DNA of 64,000 nucleotides, taken from assembly GCA_003254905.1 (NCBI GenBank), contig QANU01111459.1:151750-215749 (forward strand). Direction: 5' to 3'. The position numbers and the translations under genes were made by a program. The notes beneath the pieces were generated by a model, which did not search any database, was not told where the DNA came from, and saw only the letters and a program-made list of their open reading frames with translations. Every line of letters begins with the position of its first letter. Positions within the stretch are counted from its first letter, which is position 1. This DNA is from Nissolia schottii. Taxonomy: Eukaryota > Streptophyta > Magnoliopsida > Fabales > Fabaceae. Positions 1 to 13,853 of this stretch are shown here, one piece after another.

Positions 1-3000
1 AGAATTTGGAGATATACTGGAGAACCAAATCTGTCATGGACAATTTACGGATACATTAGCCATTAGCAGAGAGAGAGAGAGAGAGAAAAAAAGAACAAAA
101 AATTTAGGTACAATGTGAATATTTTTCACCCAAAAAAAAAAAAAAAAACAAATAAAATCCTACCACAGACATCAGTTCTTCCTTCCAATGTGAGTTTTGT
201 AACATTGGAAAGTGGAGGTCCAGATTTATTAAATGACATGATTTCCACTGCCTTATAGTTAACACTAGAGGTCTTCTCTGGTACCAGTGGTATCACAGGG
301 GGATTAGAGGATAAAATGGTAACTGATGCTGGTATTAGTGGAGTAATATCAACAGTCAGGTCAATTTCGCACACCGAAGGGTACTTCTCCAACAATTGAA
401 GAAAAGCAATTGTCCTGATGTTCAAAAGATAAGTTGCTTTCAATATGCTTAAAGAAGGAAAGGAATTGCGGAAGTAATCAACAGCAGGTTCAATAAGCAA
501 TCTTCGACACTTGGAGATATCCACCTCCTGAACTGCCTGAAAGGTAAGGGTTTGTAAGAGTCTTTGTGAGAATGCACATTTATCTTTAAGGGGATGCCCA
601 TAGTTAATAAAGAACTGCTCTATAATCTTCTTTCGGGCAGGATCCGTTATATATGATGAAGGGACCAGCGACAGAAGCAGTATTGCAGATGTTATTTGCG
701 GACAATCGGAAAGGTTCACTTTCTGCATGCAATAAAATGTCTACATCACCAAACCATGATAGCATACCCAATATATGATCACAGACTCCTTGGAGATCAC
801 TGAAAGACAAGTTAGCTTAGACATGTATATGAAATCATGTTCCTGAATAGCAGCTGCAGATAATGAAAGCAAATACTAGAAGTGACTGATAGATACTTTC
901 AAGTTTAACAAAATATGGATTTACTAAGCATCAAAATTCACAAGGCATGGGAGATAAGCAGCCTGAAGAATTAAGAACCTTATCACCAGAATGTTTTATG
1001 GATCTCTTGACATTAGATAACAATAAAAGTTACACCCATGCGATGCTTATCTGGTCAAATAAGGACCATGAATGTTGGTATTTTAATTTTAGCCAATCTC
1101 CTTAAAGAATAAATATCATCTTCGACACAGATATTTTGCACTTAACATGGCATGACTATGGAGGGACATTGCCAGTTCTTTTTCCAATTCGACTTTAACA
1201 TGTTCAATAAAAAAATACATACAGCAGCGATGTTCTAAACCAATAAAGCAAATTTCTGTAAAAATCAGGCAATATTGTAGTGCTAAAGCATTAGAGGCTC
1301 CTAAACTGAAACAAAGTAACCATAATCAAAAAAGCCAAAATCATCAAGTGGATTTGAAGCATCAAATTTACCCTTGAATACTCTGTCAGCCGAATCCTGA
1401 GATGTTCCAAGTCACTATAACTGAGAATATCTTGTGGACCCATAGGTGGAATATTTAATAGTATGAAAATTGAACCAATGCTTTCCTCAGCTAGTTGTCT
1501 AAACTGAAAAGAGTTTCTTTTTCCTGTTGAACAAATACAAAAATTACCTTACATCATCTAGGAATTTCTTCGAGAAGAAAAAAGACATTTCAATGCTTCA
1601 GAACTCAGGTAAAAGTTCAAGAAAATGGTATACCGGCAGCAAACCACAAAGGCAAAAGGCCCACACGAATCTGTTAAGAACCAAAAGCCAAATACTGAAA
1701 AGGTTATGCAAGATTCGAGTATAAATGATGTGGTAATATATAGCAGAGTTGTCATCAGCAGCAGAGCATGAATTAAAATGGAGAAATACTAAATAAAAAT
1801 TAAGAGCTTGATTAATTTATAAATGATTAAATACTATAATTTCATATATAGCATTTTGATGAAAGTTTAATTACATGTGGAATTATCATTGGAAAAAAAA
1901 AAACTAATATTTTTGAAAAATCAGCACAAACTTTTGAGATGTTTGATATGTGTCAGAGTATATAAATTGGGCCTGACTGGAGAAATGAGAGCAGAATTAG
2001 AAGAAGGCGATCGAGACGGGGAAGTGGTCATTTCAGGTAGGCATTAAAGGTGAGGGGTGGTCATGGGTGAAATTGCCCTGTCTAAAACCCAAGTCTGTGA
2101 ATGCTTCTTGTTATCATCAATGTGCATCAGTAGATAATACAGTTTACACCTGGACAGTCCTGAATGTATTTTTAGATTCATTGTTTTTTTGTGGTTACTA
2201 CACCTATGACCTACCAGTCCTACCTTACCTGATTTAGATTACATTGAAGTGACAGCCCTTCCATTCTAAAATCTCGTTGGAATCCTTGACAATTGAATGG
2301 AACAACAAGATAGATGCAATTATTACTGAATGCCTAATGATTGGAGTAGTTTACCTTTTTTAGTGAAAAGAGCCTACAGGACATACCAATCAACTACATG
2401 ACAGTGTCTACAGCTTAAACTGAACTGAGATTACTGATTAGCTCATATAAACAAAGATCAAGTTCACTTCCATGTAAGTAATTTCTTTATACAGCTACAA
2501 AGCAAATGAGGAGTGTGGCTTAAGAAGTGGGGAAATACCTTTCTACATCCTTTCACATAAAGCAGCCAATGCCATAGTCCATCAAACTCTTTTGACAAAC
2601 TGACAACTGTCAGAAACTCGGAATATGAAGAGTTTTTTATGTTTTAGAATCTTATTAATCTTAATAGTGTTATTGGGCTAAACTATTACTAGTTGTACTA
2701 CACTAGTATTTGACCTAGATTATTAATATTAATAAATAGGAATTTATGATCATGTTTTTTAATTGCATCAATAAAACATCTCAATTATTCAGGGTACTAT
2801 TTTTGTCCTTTCCATCTCCCAATAATTTCAACCAGTTAACGTCCCCATTATTACATATCATTGCTAACATTCAGGTTTCAGAAATATGGTGAAGGGATAT
2901 CCAGTACTTTAACAGACAAAAAAAAAATAGAATTTAGTAGGACACTTTTCTCCTAAGAATGTTGGCACGAATAACAGATTGAAGACCTAAATATCGAAAG

Positions 3001-5245
3001 TGAAAACATATAACATTACTTGTTTTAAAACCCCATTGCAGTTGTCTTCAGCTTTGCTCGGGCTCTCCAAATTTTCCATGTTAATTTCAAGCCAGAGAAG
3101 AAGTGCATCAGAAAGATGCATCTCACTGTTAAGATGCCACAACATTAGATTCTTAAATTTATATAGCAAAAACTTACATGGGATTGAACAAAGACTTTTC
3201 ATAAGTAATTAATCAACCTGTCAACAGTCAAGTGAGGGTGATTCACTGAAGATAACAGCAGCTCATATGGGATTCTCTCAAAAAACTTGTTGTGCGTTGC
3301 CCACATCTGCTAGACAAGAAATTAAAAGAAAATCCATCATTCATGTCACATTCAATTAAAAATTTAAAATAAAGAATAGCATTGCATAAAAGAGAAAAGA
3401 AAGTCCGAGATAAAAGGGTTTTTGTGAATCTCATATAAAGCAACCACAGGTTAACTGAACTTCATATCTTATTTAACAAACAAATTAAGTGAAGGAACCA
3501 ATCTAAACTAGCTCACATGAAATATAACGAGGGTAGTGGCAATTGCCTTTCATTTCCCCTTATTTCTTTTATCATTCAAATAGTATCATTGGGTCAGATC
3601 TTTAGCAAATGAAGTATGTTTTTAATAACCACACTTCCACATCTGAATTTCCAAATAGAAGATATGGCTCTCAAATGGTGATATGAAGAGCAGATGTCAA
3701 TTGAGGCAGCATATCACGAGGATACCAAAAAAAAAGATGATGAAAAACACCACAACGCATGACTAAACGAAATAACTATATTAAAGGTGTAGGTGTCAGT
3801 ACTCACTACTCAGTACAGTTCCCTGCGAATCATATTTTAGGAATCTGCATATCCTGAAAAACAATTCTAAAGATATTCTCACCGAAACGGATACCAATGT
3901 AACAATGTGTGGGAATATATTTCGGCAATAACTAGAGTCCAATCAATACTTATGCAAAAGCACATCATAAGATCATAAGATTTATATTGAAAGGAGATGT
4001 ATAATGATGTATTGATTAACAATTGGACAACCATCCCATCCAGGAAGGGATTTATACTTCAAGAGATACATGACATGATTGTTGGTTGTTCAAGCTTTAG
4101 TGAAAAGAAGTTGAGTACTTACAAAATTTCTTGCCAGGTAGCTCATACACAAGTGCATGATAGAGTCACAAGCTGCAAAAGCAATGCATTGGGGGGAAAA
4201 AAATCCGTTAGAATGAAACGTGATGCTAAAGCCAAAACCCAAAAGTGAATGAAGAAAGTACAGAAGTTGCAAGTCAATCACTTCTGTAACTAGAAAATGT
4301 AAAAATAGCAAAACCTTACCATGCTCCAAGCCAAATTTCCAAATTTGAGTCAAATCCTCCAACTGTATTTGTGTTGACTGAAATCCTTCGGGCGAGGATA
4401 CCTCAGAAAACCATGTCTCACACTTCACGATAAGTGTTTCCACTCCAAAATAAAATGCACCCTGTGACATACAAAAACAATATTTAGCAGTATTAGCCAT
4501 TAAAAGTCAAAGACTAAGAAAAAAATGACTAACGAATTAGTGTTACAAAATTTAAACTCCTCAAACAAATAAAGAATATGACCCGGATTTACTGATCATC
4601 ATCAATATTGATTTCTCTTGCACCAACCGTCACACTAGCAAAAAATGTCGGAAACATAGATATAAAGAACCGTGTACCTCATAAAGAGGGAGGAAATTAT
4701 CCGAGGTAATATCCAATTGGCAGCCACACATATGCTTAAGTATTTGCATAAAAGCACGAATATTCCACTCGACAGCGACAGAGCCCAAGCAAGATTCACT
4801 ACAAAGAGTAACAATAAGAAGCATGTATGTCGTAATGCCAAACTATAAATAAATAAATAAATAAATAAAAATGAAACTAACATTTCTCTTTTTTACCTGA
4901 AGCTCCCGCTGAGGAGGCCACGAAAATATGAGGATTGCTCAATGAGCCTGTCCAACACACAGTGAAAATGAAAACAATTTGCAGGTGCGTTTTTGTTCTT
5001 CCATTTTCCCGAGAAACAAACGGAAAAGAATAAAGAAGACTGTGTGTGTGATTGAACCTGTTGCGATGTGCCTGAACTTTGATGGTGTGGAAAATGAGGA
5101 TCGCTGGCAAATCCCAGGCGAGGATTTCTGCGGTGGAGACGAGAACTTCTTCTTCTTGGTTGCGAGCGTCGGTTACAACAGAATCAGGGTCTTTGCAAAC
5201 CAGGATGACGTGTTCATCTTCGTCAGAGACGGAGCTTGACTCCAT
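1..5245 (-). CDS. FBL11: BTB/POZ and leucine-rich repeat protein, FBL11-like (3' end outside window)
   Basis: Eleven exons on the minus strand, in coding order: 5058-5245, 4897-4947, 4678-4798, 4320-4461, 4123-4172, 3218-3306, 3020-3125, 1634-1670, 1372-1523, 164-722 and 1-30 (running off the window). All junctions are GT-AG and the phases agree, giving about 508 residues. The start ATG (5243-5245) begins MESSSVSDEDEH. Exons 1-4 carry a BTB/POZ core (RLIEQSSYFRGLLSGSFSES). Exons 5-7 look like a BACK-type helical linker (HLSDALLLWLE). The large exon at 164-722 starts LRR-like repeats (KVNLSDCPQITSA, EVDISKC, KLTLEG). Family knowledge: plant FBL11 proteins have BTB then LRRs and are presumed CUL3 substrate adaptors. 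Substrate and location are not shown by the sequence. The 37-nt and 51-nt exons are easy for gene finders to miss. The exon structure is firm; the FBL11 name rests on remembered resemblance. Confidence 0.86.
67..86. repeat. (GA)n microsatellite in the last visible FBL11 intron
   Basis: A run of alternating G and A in the intron between the exons 164-722 and 1-30 of the FBL11-like gene, followed by A-rich sequence. It is a simple repeat with no coding content. Confidence 0.8.
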
Positions 5246-6575
5246 GTACTGGTGCCCGTAGCTCCGAATCGGAACCCGACGTTAAACGACGGTGAACGAA
5301 TGTCGAACGAGGTGAACGTAAAACGACACTGCGTCGCCCTAGCTCATGATACCTTCGAGACCATCCTTTAAGTATAACAACTGTTAAATTCATTTTTCAA
5401 AGTTACAATTAAATTATTCATTTATTGTCAAAGATTAATTTGATTTGCTTTTTAGAAACTTTTTAATAACTTTTTTAAGTCAAACTTAAATCGATGATAA
5501 TAGTATTGGCTCTTGGCATTATTCACATATTTCCTTTCTTTTACAAAAATAATCGCACTTAAAATTATATCTCTTACTTGTGTTAAATTCTTGCTTTTTT
5601 TTTCTTCTCATGTATCATGGCTCATTCCGATGCTGTAAACCCATTTAAGAAAATTAGGAGCTGCTCCATACTTAAAATAATGATCAAAGCTTTATATTTT
5701 GTTAAGAAAAAAAGATAACAAAAGTCACATTAAACTTAAAATCTTCAAATAAAAAATGTTATAAGCTAATTTTATTATTTTACAAAACTTCGTGCTTGTA
5801 ACATTTAAAATTTGTTTGAGTACACAAATTAAAATAAATTTTTAAAAATAACTCATAAATAAACTATTTTATATTTAAAAACAGTAAAAAAATTGATTTA
5901 AGTATTTTAAAAATATTTTTTTAGAAGTTAAATATTTTAACTTATAAAAACACTAAATTTAATTTTTTTAAAAAAATAAGTTGTATATTTAAACATGGCA
6001 AAAATTAAAAATATTACTTTTAGCTTTTGAAAAGATAAAAAAAAATAAAAAAAATAAAAAAAAATTAAATAGTATTATCTAAACATGCCTTAGGCTGTTA
6101 ATTGATTAAGTTACATTTTACTTTACACAATTATTTGCATCCGGGCTCATTTTCTTTTAAGGGAAATGAAGATGATCTAAATTCTAACTTCATCTAATCC
6201 ATTCCGGTCTGGTGTTAATATGGCAAGGACGTGGAATTTATGTTTGGTGCATTAGGTTTAACCCCTAATCCCATGCAAATTATCTAAACTCTTCACCATT
6301 AGAGTATTCTTAGTGGCTTAGGCACATGTGAGTTTTTACTATCGGGACACATTTGGGCCTTCAGATTGTGATTATCAAACCCTAATTTGCCATAAGACGT
6401 AAGCCTCCAAGTTGCTACACCTCCTAATGCACAAGTTACCGCGATATAAGCAAAACTAATTTACAACATATAGACTTACATTTAAGTTACAGCTCAACAA
6501 ATGGAGCATGGAACCTTAAACATGGGGTGATCCTACAGCAGAAACGCACGCCACTCTTGACAAATAGCAGTGCCT
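5246..6575. other. Intergenic: FBL11-like 5' flank and KIPK-like 3' flank
   Basis: No gene is visible. The first 100 bases upstream of the FBL11-like ATG (5246-5345) are GC-richer with CGAACG-like words and probably hold its 5' UTR and core promoter. From about 5400 to 6070 the DNA is very AT-rich with long A and T runs. The part nearest 6575 is probably 3' UTR of the kinase gene. Confidence 0.6.
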
Positions 6576-9500
6576 TTAAAACAACTCGAATTCCAAATGC
6601 TCTCCTGTTTCTTTATACTCTAAATACTTACCACCCTTGCTCTCTGAGGTCATGACCGAAAATCCAAAATCACAAAACTCTGGAATCTCTGGTGGAAGAG
6701 CACAGCGTATTAGAGCCCAGTTAAGGCCCTCGAAGAAAGGATGCTGTTTGATCTCAGCAGCACCTTTCTCTGAACCCAAACGGTTTTCAGGTTCCTTAAC
6801 CAGCAAACCTTTTATCAGATCCCTTGCCTGGAAACTAACAAAGGGGGTGTCTGGAAATCCAAGACTTTGCAACACCACGTTTGCTAGTGTTTCTTCATTG
6901 TTACAACCTTTAAAGGGTGTTCTGCCATATAAAAGCTCGTAAAGAAAAACACCAAACGTCCACCAGTCAACTGCAGCTCCATGTCCCTCTCCTTTGATGA
7001 TCTCGGGCGCCAAGTACTCGTGTGTACCAACAAATGAGTTTGATCTTGCATCAGTTGGCTCAGCCACAAGCTGTGGCAATGATCTGATCTGGGCAGCAAG
7101 ATCAACTTTCAATTTCCTAGCTTTTGCAGCAGTTGGTAAGAATCTAGGGCTGAAGCATGGAACTTGACAGGTAGGCTCAATGCAGAATGGCTCAATGCAA
7201 CTTGATGGTGCACTAGGACCAGAAATTTTTGCTGGTTCGATATCAGAAGATGATCTCAGAAGCGTTGGGCTAACAGAACACCTTAATGAAAGATCAAAAT
7301 CTGTGAGCATAATGTGTCCATCTTCTCGAACAAGAATGTTTTCAGGTTTCAAATCGCGGTAAACAACTCCAAGCATGTGCAAGTACTCCAAAGCAAGAAG
7401 GACTTCAGCAACATAAAACCTGCATGTATGATAGACAAATGATCAACATATTAAAACTACTAAAGGAATAATAACTTCAAGAAAATCATATTCAAATAAT
7501 TTTTGAACAACTATAGCCATTGAAGCAAGTTGCACCACTAATAGGTAATAGCTATTATTTACCACACATGATACACCTGTTGAGCAGTTGCCACTATATA
7601 GGGACAATTATTTTTGTACATTTACTAGTAATAGGGAGATACTCCCCACCTAAGAGGAAAAGGCTCAGTTGATTTGTATTAATCTAGACAAATAGCATAC
7701 GTTTTGATAGATCTTATTCCAAAAAAATTACTATACAACTTGCCTTTTCTCTTTTGAATAGCTTAATCTTATTCGTGAAACAATGAGAGTGGAAACATCC
7801 AGTTGATTTCAATGCTTACTTCTTCGATTATATGCATTGCATTGCACAAGCAAGATGCATACCAGCAGATCAAGGAGAAGTCAGTAACATGCTATCTTAC
7901 TTAAAAAGCCTCATCAATCAGTAACCACGGAGTCATTGGGCCGGATTATGTTATCTAAATGTTTTAAGTCCATCAAATTTATGAAAATGAAAGGAACAAA
8001 ACTTCTATCCAGAAAGAATTCCAAGCAACCATGAAGCATAATTGAAGACACTATTATTAAGATTTATAAACAAACAGATTGTGCAAGTTACTCAAACAGC
8101 AACAGTGCAAAAAGTATTCTTAATGGAAAAAGAATCATGTTTAATATAGCACAGCAATAAAGAATCTATTATTATATTATACAGAAGAAACATGTGAGAA
8201 CTACCCCCATTGAATTCCCTATATATAACAGATATTCAATGACATTGCATATAACTTCTAACCAAACAGAAAATAAGATATGATTACAGGAGTAACTGGA
8301 CACTTGTAGATTCTTAGTATTCTACCTCGTTGCTGGCTCCGAAAAACATCTACCAAGTTGCTTCTGCCGTAGAACATGAAGATCTCCACCAGGACAATAC
8401 TCCATGACCAGACATGACAGATTATCCGATGTAAATTGTGCATACAATGTGGGAAGAAAGGGATGGTCCAGCATCCTTAATATTTCTCTTTCAGTTTGAG
8501 CCCTAGGCATCTTCTTCCTTCTTGCCAAAAATTCGTTGTCCATGACCTTAATAGCAAACAAGCAAGTTGTGCCAATTAGTTCAGCAAGATATACAGTCCC
8601 AATGTCTCCACAACCAAGTTTCTTCAAAAGATTGAAGTGTCTCAAGCCCAAGACTCCGTACTCCACCTGAGCACGTCTTATGGCTTCCCACCTAAAATCC
8701 TTCGACATGTGAGGCCTAGTGCCACAACTAGATCCACTCATAGTACTTTCATCACTAGTACTTGTGCTACTACTGTACTCACCTTGGCTGCTCTTTGAAC
8801 TTTGCGAAAATTCAAGTTGCTCTTTCAACTTGGTGTTCTTTGTAACTTTTGCAGCTGCTCCGCTTTTATTACAGCTAGTCGATGGCAGGCCAGGTTTACT
8901 TGAACCAGAGTGCACTTCACTTGAGTTTACAACTTCAGGACTCATACAATCCAATGTTATAATATCTTGGCTTTTTTCTTCACTTGCATTTTCTAAAACA
9001 TGTCGGCATCTCTCACAAATTGGTCGAGTTGAACCAGGAAGTGGCTTATTATTCACTCCATTGGCTGAAGGGTCACACAGAGCAGAACTTGAATCCTCCT
9101 TAAGCTTTTTCTTACTCAAATTCTTGTTCTTGAGAGCTGGTTTAACTGGACGGGGGGCATGACGTGACAGTTTAATAACTCTGTTGCCATTTACAGAAGT
9201 AGACAAGGAAGATACTGTTTGCAACCTTACCTTCCGCCCAGTGTCTGAAACAAATTGTTTATTTCCTAACTTTTTAAGGGAAGAAGCATTTTTGGGAAAC
9301 TCTAATTTGTTTCCAATTGTATTGCAAGGAGATGGAGAAGATGCAGATGTTGGTTTTTCTGTTTGAACAGACACCACTTGCTGTGATTGAACCCCATCTT
9401 TACTTGATGAACTTGCCAAATCAATTTGCACTAATGAAGTCTCAGAATTAAGTTGAGGAGTTGCAACAGCAATCTTGGGGGAAGAATAGACGTTTTGGCT

Positions 9501-10100
9501 CGGTGACACAATTTCGGCACTGTGATGAGATTGAGACGTTTTCTCCAAGGAAAGTGACTTGCTTTCTTCTGGCACTCGAGATATTTCAATTCCACTCCCT
9601 TTACCTTCAACAACAGAAGGCCTAGATTGACTGGTTTCAGCTACAACTGAATTGTATAATGTTTGTATCTTCCCAACCTCTGATATTCTAGGAGAAGCCA
9701 TTGCCTTTGGTAACCGTTTCATAGCAGCCATTTCCGATGCCTTAGATATACAGAGGTCTCTTAATGCCTGCTTCAAATTCACAGGCTCAGAAGTCCCAAC
9801 TCGGGGGGACCGAGAAACACCCACTGTGATTGGCTTTTTTAATTTATTTTTCACCTTATGGCTTGTACCATCTTGTAAGAGGCCCAAATCCCTTGATGAA
9901 GATTTAAGAGTAAGTGATTCAAATAGCTTATTAATATCACCATCTAGATTATCCTTGTACCCCAGTTTCAGCACTGGAAGCTTCTGGTTTTTCTCAGCCA
10001 TGCTATACCCACAATTGGACTGATAAATCCCTGCATCCCTCCCTGTATTTAGCTCCTCCATGGCTTCAACTATTTCACAAGTGCCAGAGAATGAACCCAT
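6576..10100 (-). CDS. KIPK: AGCVIII Ser/Thr protein kinase, KIPK-like
   Basis: Two coding exons (8326-10100 and 6576-7419) joined by a 906-bp intron give 872 residues. Residues 1-488 are a long Ser/Lys-rich N-terminal extension starting [18 protein letters not shown]. The kinase domain begins near 489: Gly loop [16 protein letters not shown]-binding Lys in FAIKVM (518), catalytic YRDLKPEN (Asp614), then DFD (632-634) in place of DFG. A Ser-rich insertion follows before the LAPEI motif. DFD plus this insertion is the signature of plant AGCVIII kinases. The C-terminus ends in FELF, like the PDK1-docking FxxF. Known for the family: KIPK binds the kinesin KCBP and is related to D6PK kinases that act on auxin transporters. 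The long N-terminus separates KIPK-type from PINOID-type proteins. All catalytic residues are present, so the kinase is presumably active. Confidence 0.9.
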
Positions 10101-11030
10101 TACGAGAGAAACTGCTCTGCAAACTTAACTTTCCATAGTAGAAATAAAACTAACACGTTGACTCAACGCTCAAGTCACTTCATTTCACATGCTGTGCATC
10201 AGACACCATAGAATCACAACTCAAGGAAAGGGTACCCCAAATCCAACTCCCAGAATCAAAACCTTCTTCAGTCGATCAAATTCGAAATCCAAACAGTGCA
10301 TCCACTCTTTTTTACCAGCTACATAACATCTAAACCCTGATACAGTGGCCAACATTTGAATGCATCAGCAGACCAAAAGAAAATATGAAAAAACTGTTCA
10401 ATCAACAGATCAGGTGAGAGCCAGAGCTAATCGAAATAGCAAGCTAGTCCTTATCTATGTTCAGTACCACATTATCCGATTAAGAAGATGAAGGATAGTC
10501 CCACGAATTCACGATCAATTTATTTTCCAAAAAGAGTTCCCACAACAAAAACTCACCCAAAAACAATTACAACAAACAAAGCGAAAAGCAACAAAATCAC
10601 ACGATAAACACATGTACAATCCAGTAATAGCTGCTTCATTTAAAATATTATAATCTAGTTTAGAGCAGTTGTAATTTGCAAAACAGCTCAAACCCCCGAA
10701 AATAGAAAGTACACAGATTCACAGAAAACGTATAGTATAAACGAACAGTGCTCATCAGAGTGTGAGAGGGTAAGATACAAACATATGCATACACGTATTG
10801 GTTAGATGAGTTAGCGTCAAAATAAAGCAAAGACAGTTGCAATCGGAAACAGAAGCAGTACCGGCAAAGTTGGAAGCAGTGGACAAGAGAGATTGCCACG
10901 TTGACGCTGCCGCAGCTAGAATCTGGAGAAGATAGAAACCCTAGTCGCGCATTGCAGCGAGGGAGACAAGCTAGAGAGAGAGAGAGAAAAGGGAAATGCA
11001 CAATGTTTGTCTCTGTTCCGTTTTGAGCAC
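10101..11030 (-). promoter_or_regulatory. Probable 5' UTR with an intron, KIPK-like gene
   Basis: Just upstream of the ATG the minus strand has a splice acceptor (TTTGCAG before AGCAGTTTCTC; exon 10101-10116). A matching donor (GCCG then GTACTG) lies at 10860-10861, preceded by GC-richer sequence with a CT-rich tract (10972-10990). This suggests a 745-bp intron at 10117-10861 within the 5' UTR and transcription starting near 10.9-11.0 kb. It is inferred from splice signals only; no open frame crosses it. Confidence 0.55.
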
Positions 11031-13657
11031 TGCCGCTACTGATTCTTTTCTACAGACACTGCCCACCGTATGTCACACAGAATACGGGGTCCCGTGCAAA
11101 AATTCAAAAGTGCAATAATTTATAATATTTAAATATTTCGCGTATGAAAAAGAAAATTTAAAAAAAATGGAAAAAGGTATATGGGACTTTTATTATGTGA
11201 TGTGTAAGTGTATGGTAGGAATATTAAAGAATAATGACTTTACCATTTTGGTATCATGCATCATGTTCGCGTGTATTAGTGATGGTTTCCCATGCTCTAT
11301 ATTTGGCTGAGAGCCACATGCCATATAATGAAATAATGAAATAATGAAATAAATGCCATCAACAAGTTAGTGGACAAGTGATAAAGAACTTAATTTTTAG
11401 TAAAAATAATGACATAAGTTTAAATTTCAAAAAATAATTGTTAATATTTTTTCTCTCAAAATTGTGAGAACAATGTTTCTCCCAATTTTAATATAAAGAA
11501 AAAATGAAATAATGTCTCTTACTTGAAAATAGGCCATCTAAGATTTGTCTTCCTATATAAACTATTAAAAATAGTAGCCGCCTGGTACATAATTTTAATA
11601 AAGTACGTGGATTGGATCCGATGCTCTTGGTCTTAGGATACATGATATTATTTTATATAACGAATTGTTTATGATCGTGTATGTGCAATCTAGGAAGCTA
11701 ACACTTTATAAATTGTAGATGTTACTCTCAGGAATTATTACTAGATGTCGGAAACATTTTCATACCTGTTATACAGTTTATATACGTATAGAAACTTGTT
11801 TACTTGAGCTCAACCAACTGAACTAACTTAGGCCAACTATTTGTTCTTGTGTCTTGATAAATATTGCTACTTCTAAAACAATGAAGTCATTTTTAAATTG
11901 TTACTTCAGTATCTCTCTAAAAGGAAAAGAAAAATAATTTGTTAATTCATTCTCTCAAAAAATAGTAGTTTCAAAGAAATCATGAGAAGGTTATTACTAG
12001 TCAAATGAGAAATAAAAAGCTCTAAAAGAAGCGTGCTTTTCCTCTTTTCAAGGCAAAACTGAATCATTTCAATAATCATTCTTCTCCCCCACGACGCTTT
12101 TGGTTCTTTTTATCGACTGAAAAAATTTTAAATACATTTTTACGTAGGGTAGTGATTTTTACGTAGTATTTTTATATATCCATGTCTTATAAAATTGTAT
12201 AATTTGATTAAATATACTCTAGAGTACGGATAATGTAAAAGAAAAAAAAGTTAATCAAATATACTCTAGAGTACGGATAATGTAAAAGAAAAAAAGTTAT
12301 CTCTTAGTAATATATTTATAAAAATATTTTTAATTTACATGACTTCTTTTAAATTATCTCTTTACACTACTAGACCAAATGAGATATCACAAGTTTATAA
12401 GAGCATCATATGAACAATGAGATAAGTGTCACACCAAGATTTTACTAGCTTCACTCACCCTAATAATTACAGAAAAACAGAGAATCAAAAAATAATTGCT
12501 GAAAAACATTGAATGCGAGAGCAGGACCCTCTGCAAACTGTGTCCCCGACCACACAAATGGGAAACCTAACCTAATGAAGCCGAAATTTTCAATTTTGAA
12601 TAGGGGTCGGCAGTACATGTCCTGCCTCGTTCAATATCTACGGAAGTACAAAAACTCAATAAGTGATCATCCATACACACTTTATTTGGATTTATTTTTC
12701 TAATCTATACACATCAAATTTCTAAGTACTTTACAAGAAAAAGTTGGCCAATGCTACAGAAACCTAAATTAACACTTTTGGAACAACTCCCTTTACAAAT
12801 GTGTGAGATTCACTATAGTGAAATTTATCATAGACTCCATATTTCTGTAAGTAAAATAGATTATCAATTTAAGTTATCGTGTCATTTTTTTTAGAAAAGT
12901 TATGTAAAGTAGTAACTTCTTATGAATCTACTTCCTTGTAAAATTTAAAAGTTACCATTCAAGTAAAGCATTAGAAAAGATTTGTGATACGATCGAATCT
13001 TAGATCGAGGCACATCCCATCTTGCAAGTCAGAGATGTACTTGACATATGAACCGCTTCATATATCAACTCGATGGCTTGTGTTATGGCTCGAATCCAGG
13101 TCAGAAATATACATCAGGATTTCGAGATAACAGTAAAACTACCGAGTTATGATATATGACGAAGTTTTAACCCAATTAAGGTTAAGGCTCTCAAACTGCT
13201 TACAGGAAAATAAATCCCTGACTAAGTAATTGATAAAGGAAATGTAACACACACAACCTTTAGGAGTTTTCATGACCAGGTTTACATGCACAAGTCACAA
13301 TTATCTCCATGATGATTTCGACTACTGTTACAACACTCCCTAGCGACCTGAATCCCACTCGTCCTTCAGTTAGCACATATGATGAACTCCATTCATGTTC
13401 TGGTATGTTTTATAATTATTATTCACCTCATATTCACTTACATATTGACTTGGACGTCGGAGTGTCTTTTGCAAGTACCACCACCGTCAACCAAAGATAT
13501 CACTTACCACCATCGTGCTCGCCATTTTATTAGATATTGGATCCAGCACAAGGTCAGAGTTATGAGCAACTTCTTAAAATAGTTTGATTTGCTCATAACA
13601 ATTTGAAATATTTAAACTAGATAAATTTTCATTACATGATAGTAATAAGCACACCAC
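11031..13657. other. Intergenic, AT-rich, no gene seen
   Basis: No coding sequence that I can support. The left part is the kinase promoter side. It contains the 47-bp tandem duplication at 12210-12300 listed separately. The stretch 12480-13580 is less AT-rich and could be an old unrecognised repeat, but I found no LTR ends, TIRs or domains in it. Confidence 0.5.
12210..12300. repeat. 47-bp direct tandem duplication
   Basis: The unit beginning AAATATACTCTAGAGTACGG occurs at 12210 and again at 12257, with the second copy running to about 12300. The copies are identical except for the length of an A-run, so the duplication is recent. Confidence 0.9.
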
Positions 13658-13668
13658 CGAATGTAACA
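13658..13668. repeat. Left target-site duplication of the MULE
   Basis: CGAATGTAACA directly outside the left TIR. It matches CGAATGCAACA outside the right TIR in 10 of 11 bases. Confidence 0.85.
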
Positions 13669-13853
13669 GAAAATTTACCACAATAAACTATGAAAAATAT
13701 CTAATTACTACAATTAACCAATTTAAAAGTTATTCCCAAAATAAACTAATTTTCTTATAAAGGGAGCCAATTCCATGCAAGGCATACATTTTTTTTATAA
13801 ATTTAGAAATCGATTTAAATTGATTTAAATCCAATTTTATATATATATTGCAT

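Noticed and set aside
2539-2606. A possible 68-nt minus-strand exon in FBL11 intron 7 (LSKEFDGLWHWLLYVKGCRK) with acceptor and donor signals
   Set aside because: Flanking exons are both phase 0, so a 68-nt insertion would shift the frame and hit a stop. I do not recognise it as part of FBL11. It might be a poison exon or chance.
8719-9162. Plus-strand frame of 147 codons
   Set aside because: Shadow on the opposite strand of the KIPK-like N-terminal coding exon.
10660-11001. Minus-strand frame of 113 codons upstream of the kinase
   Set aside because: Lies over the proposed 5' UTR and its intron, with no homology or conserved motif.
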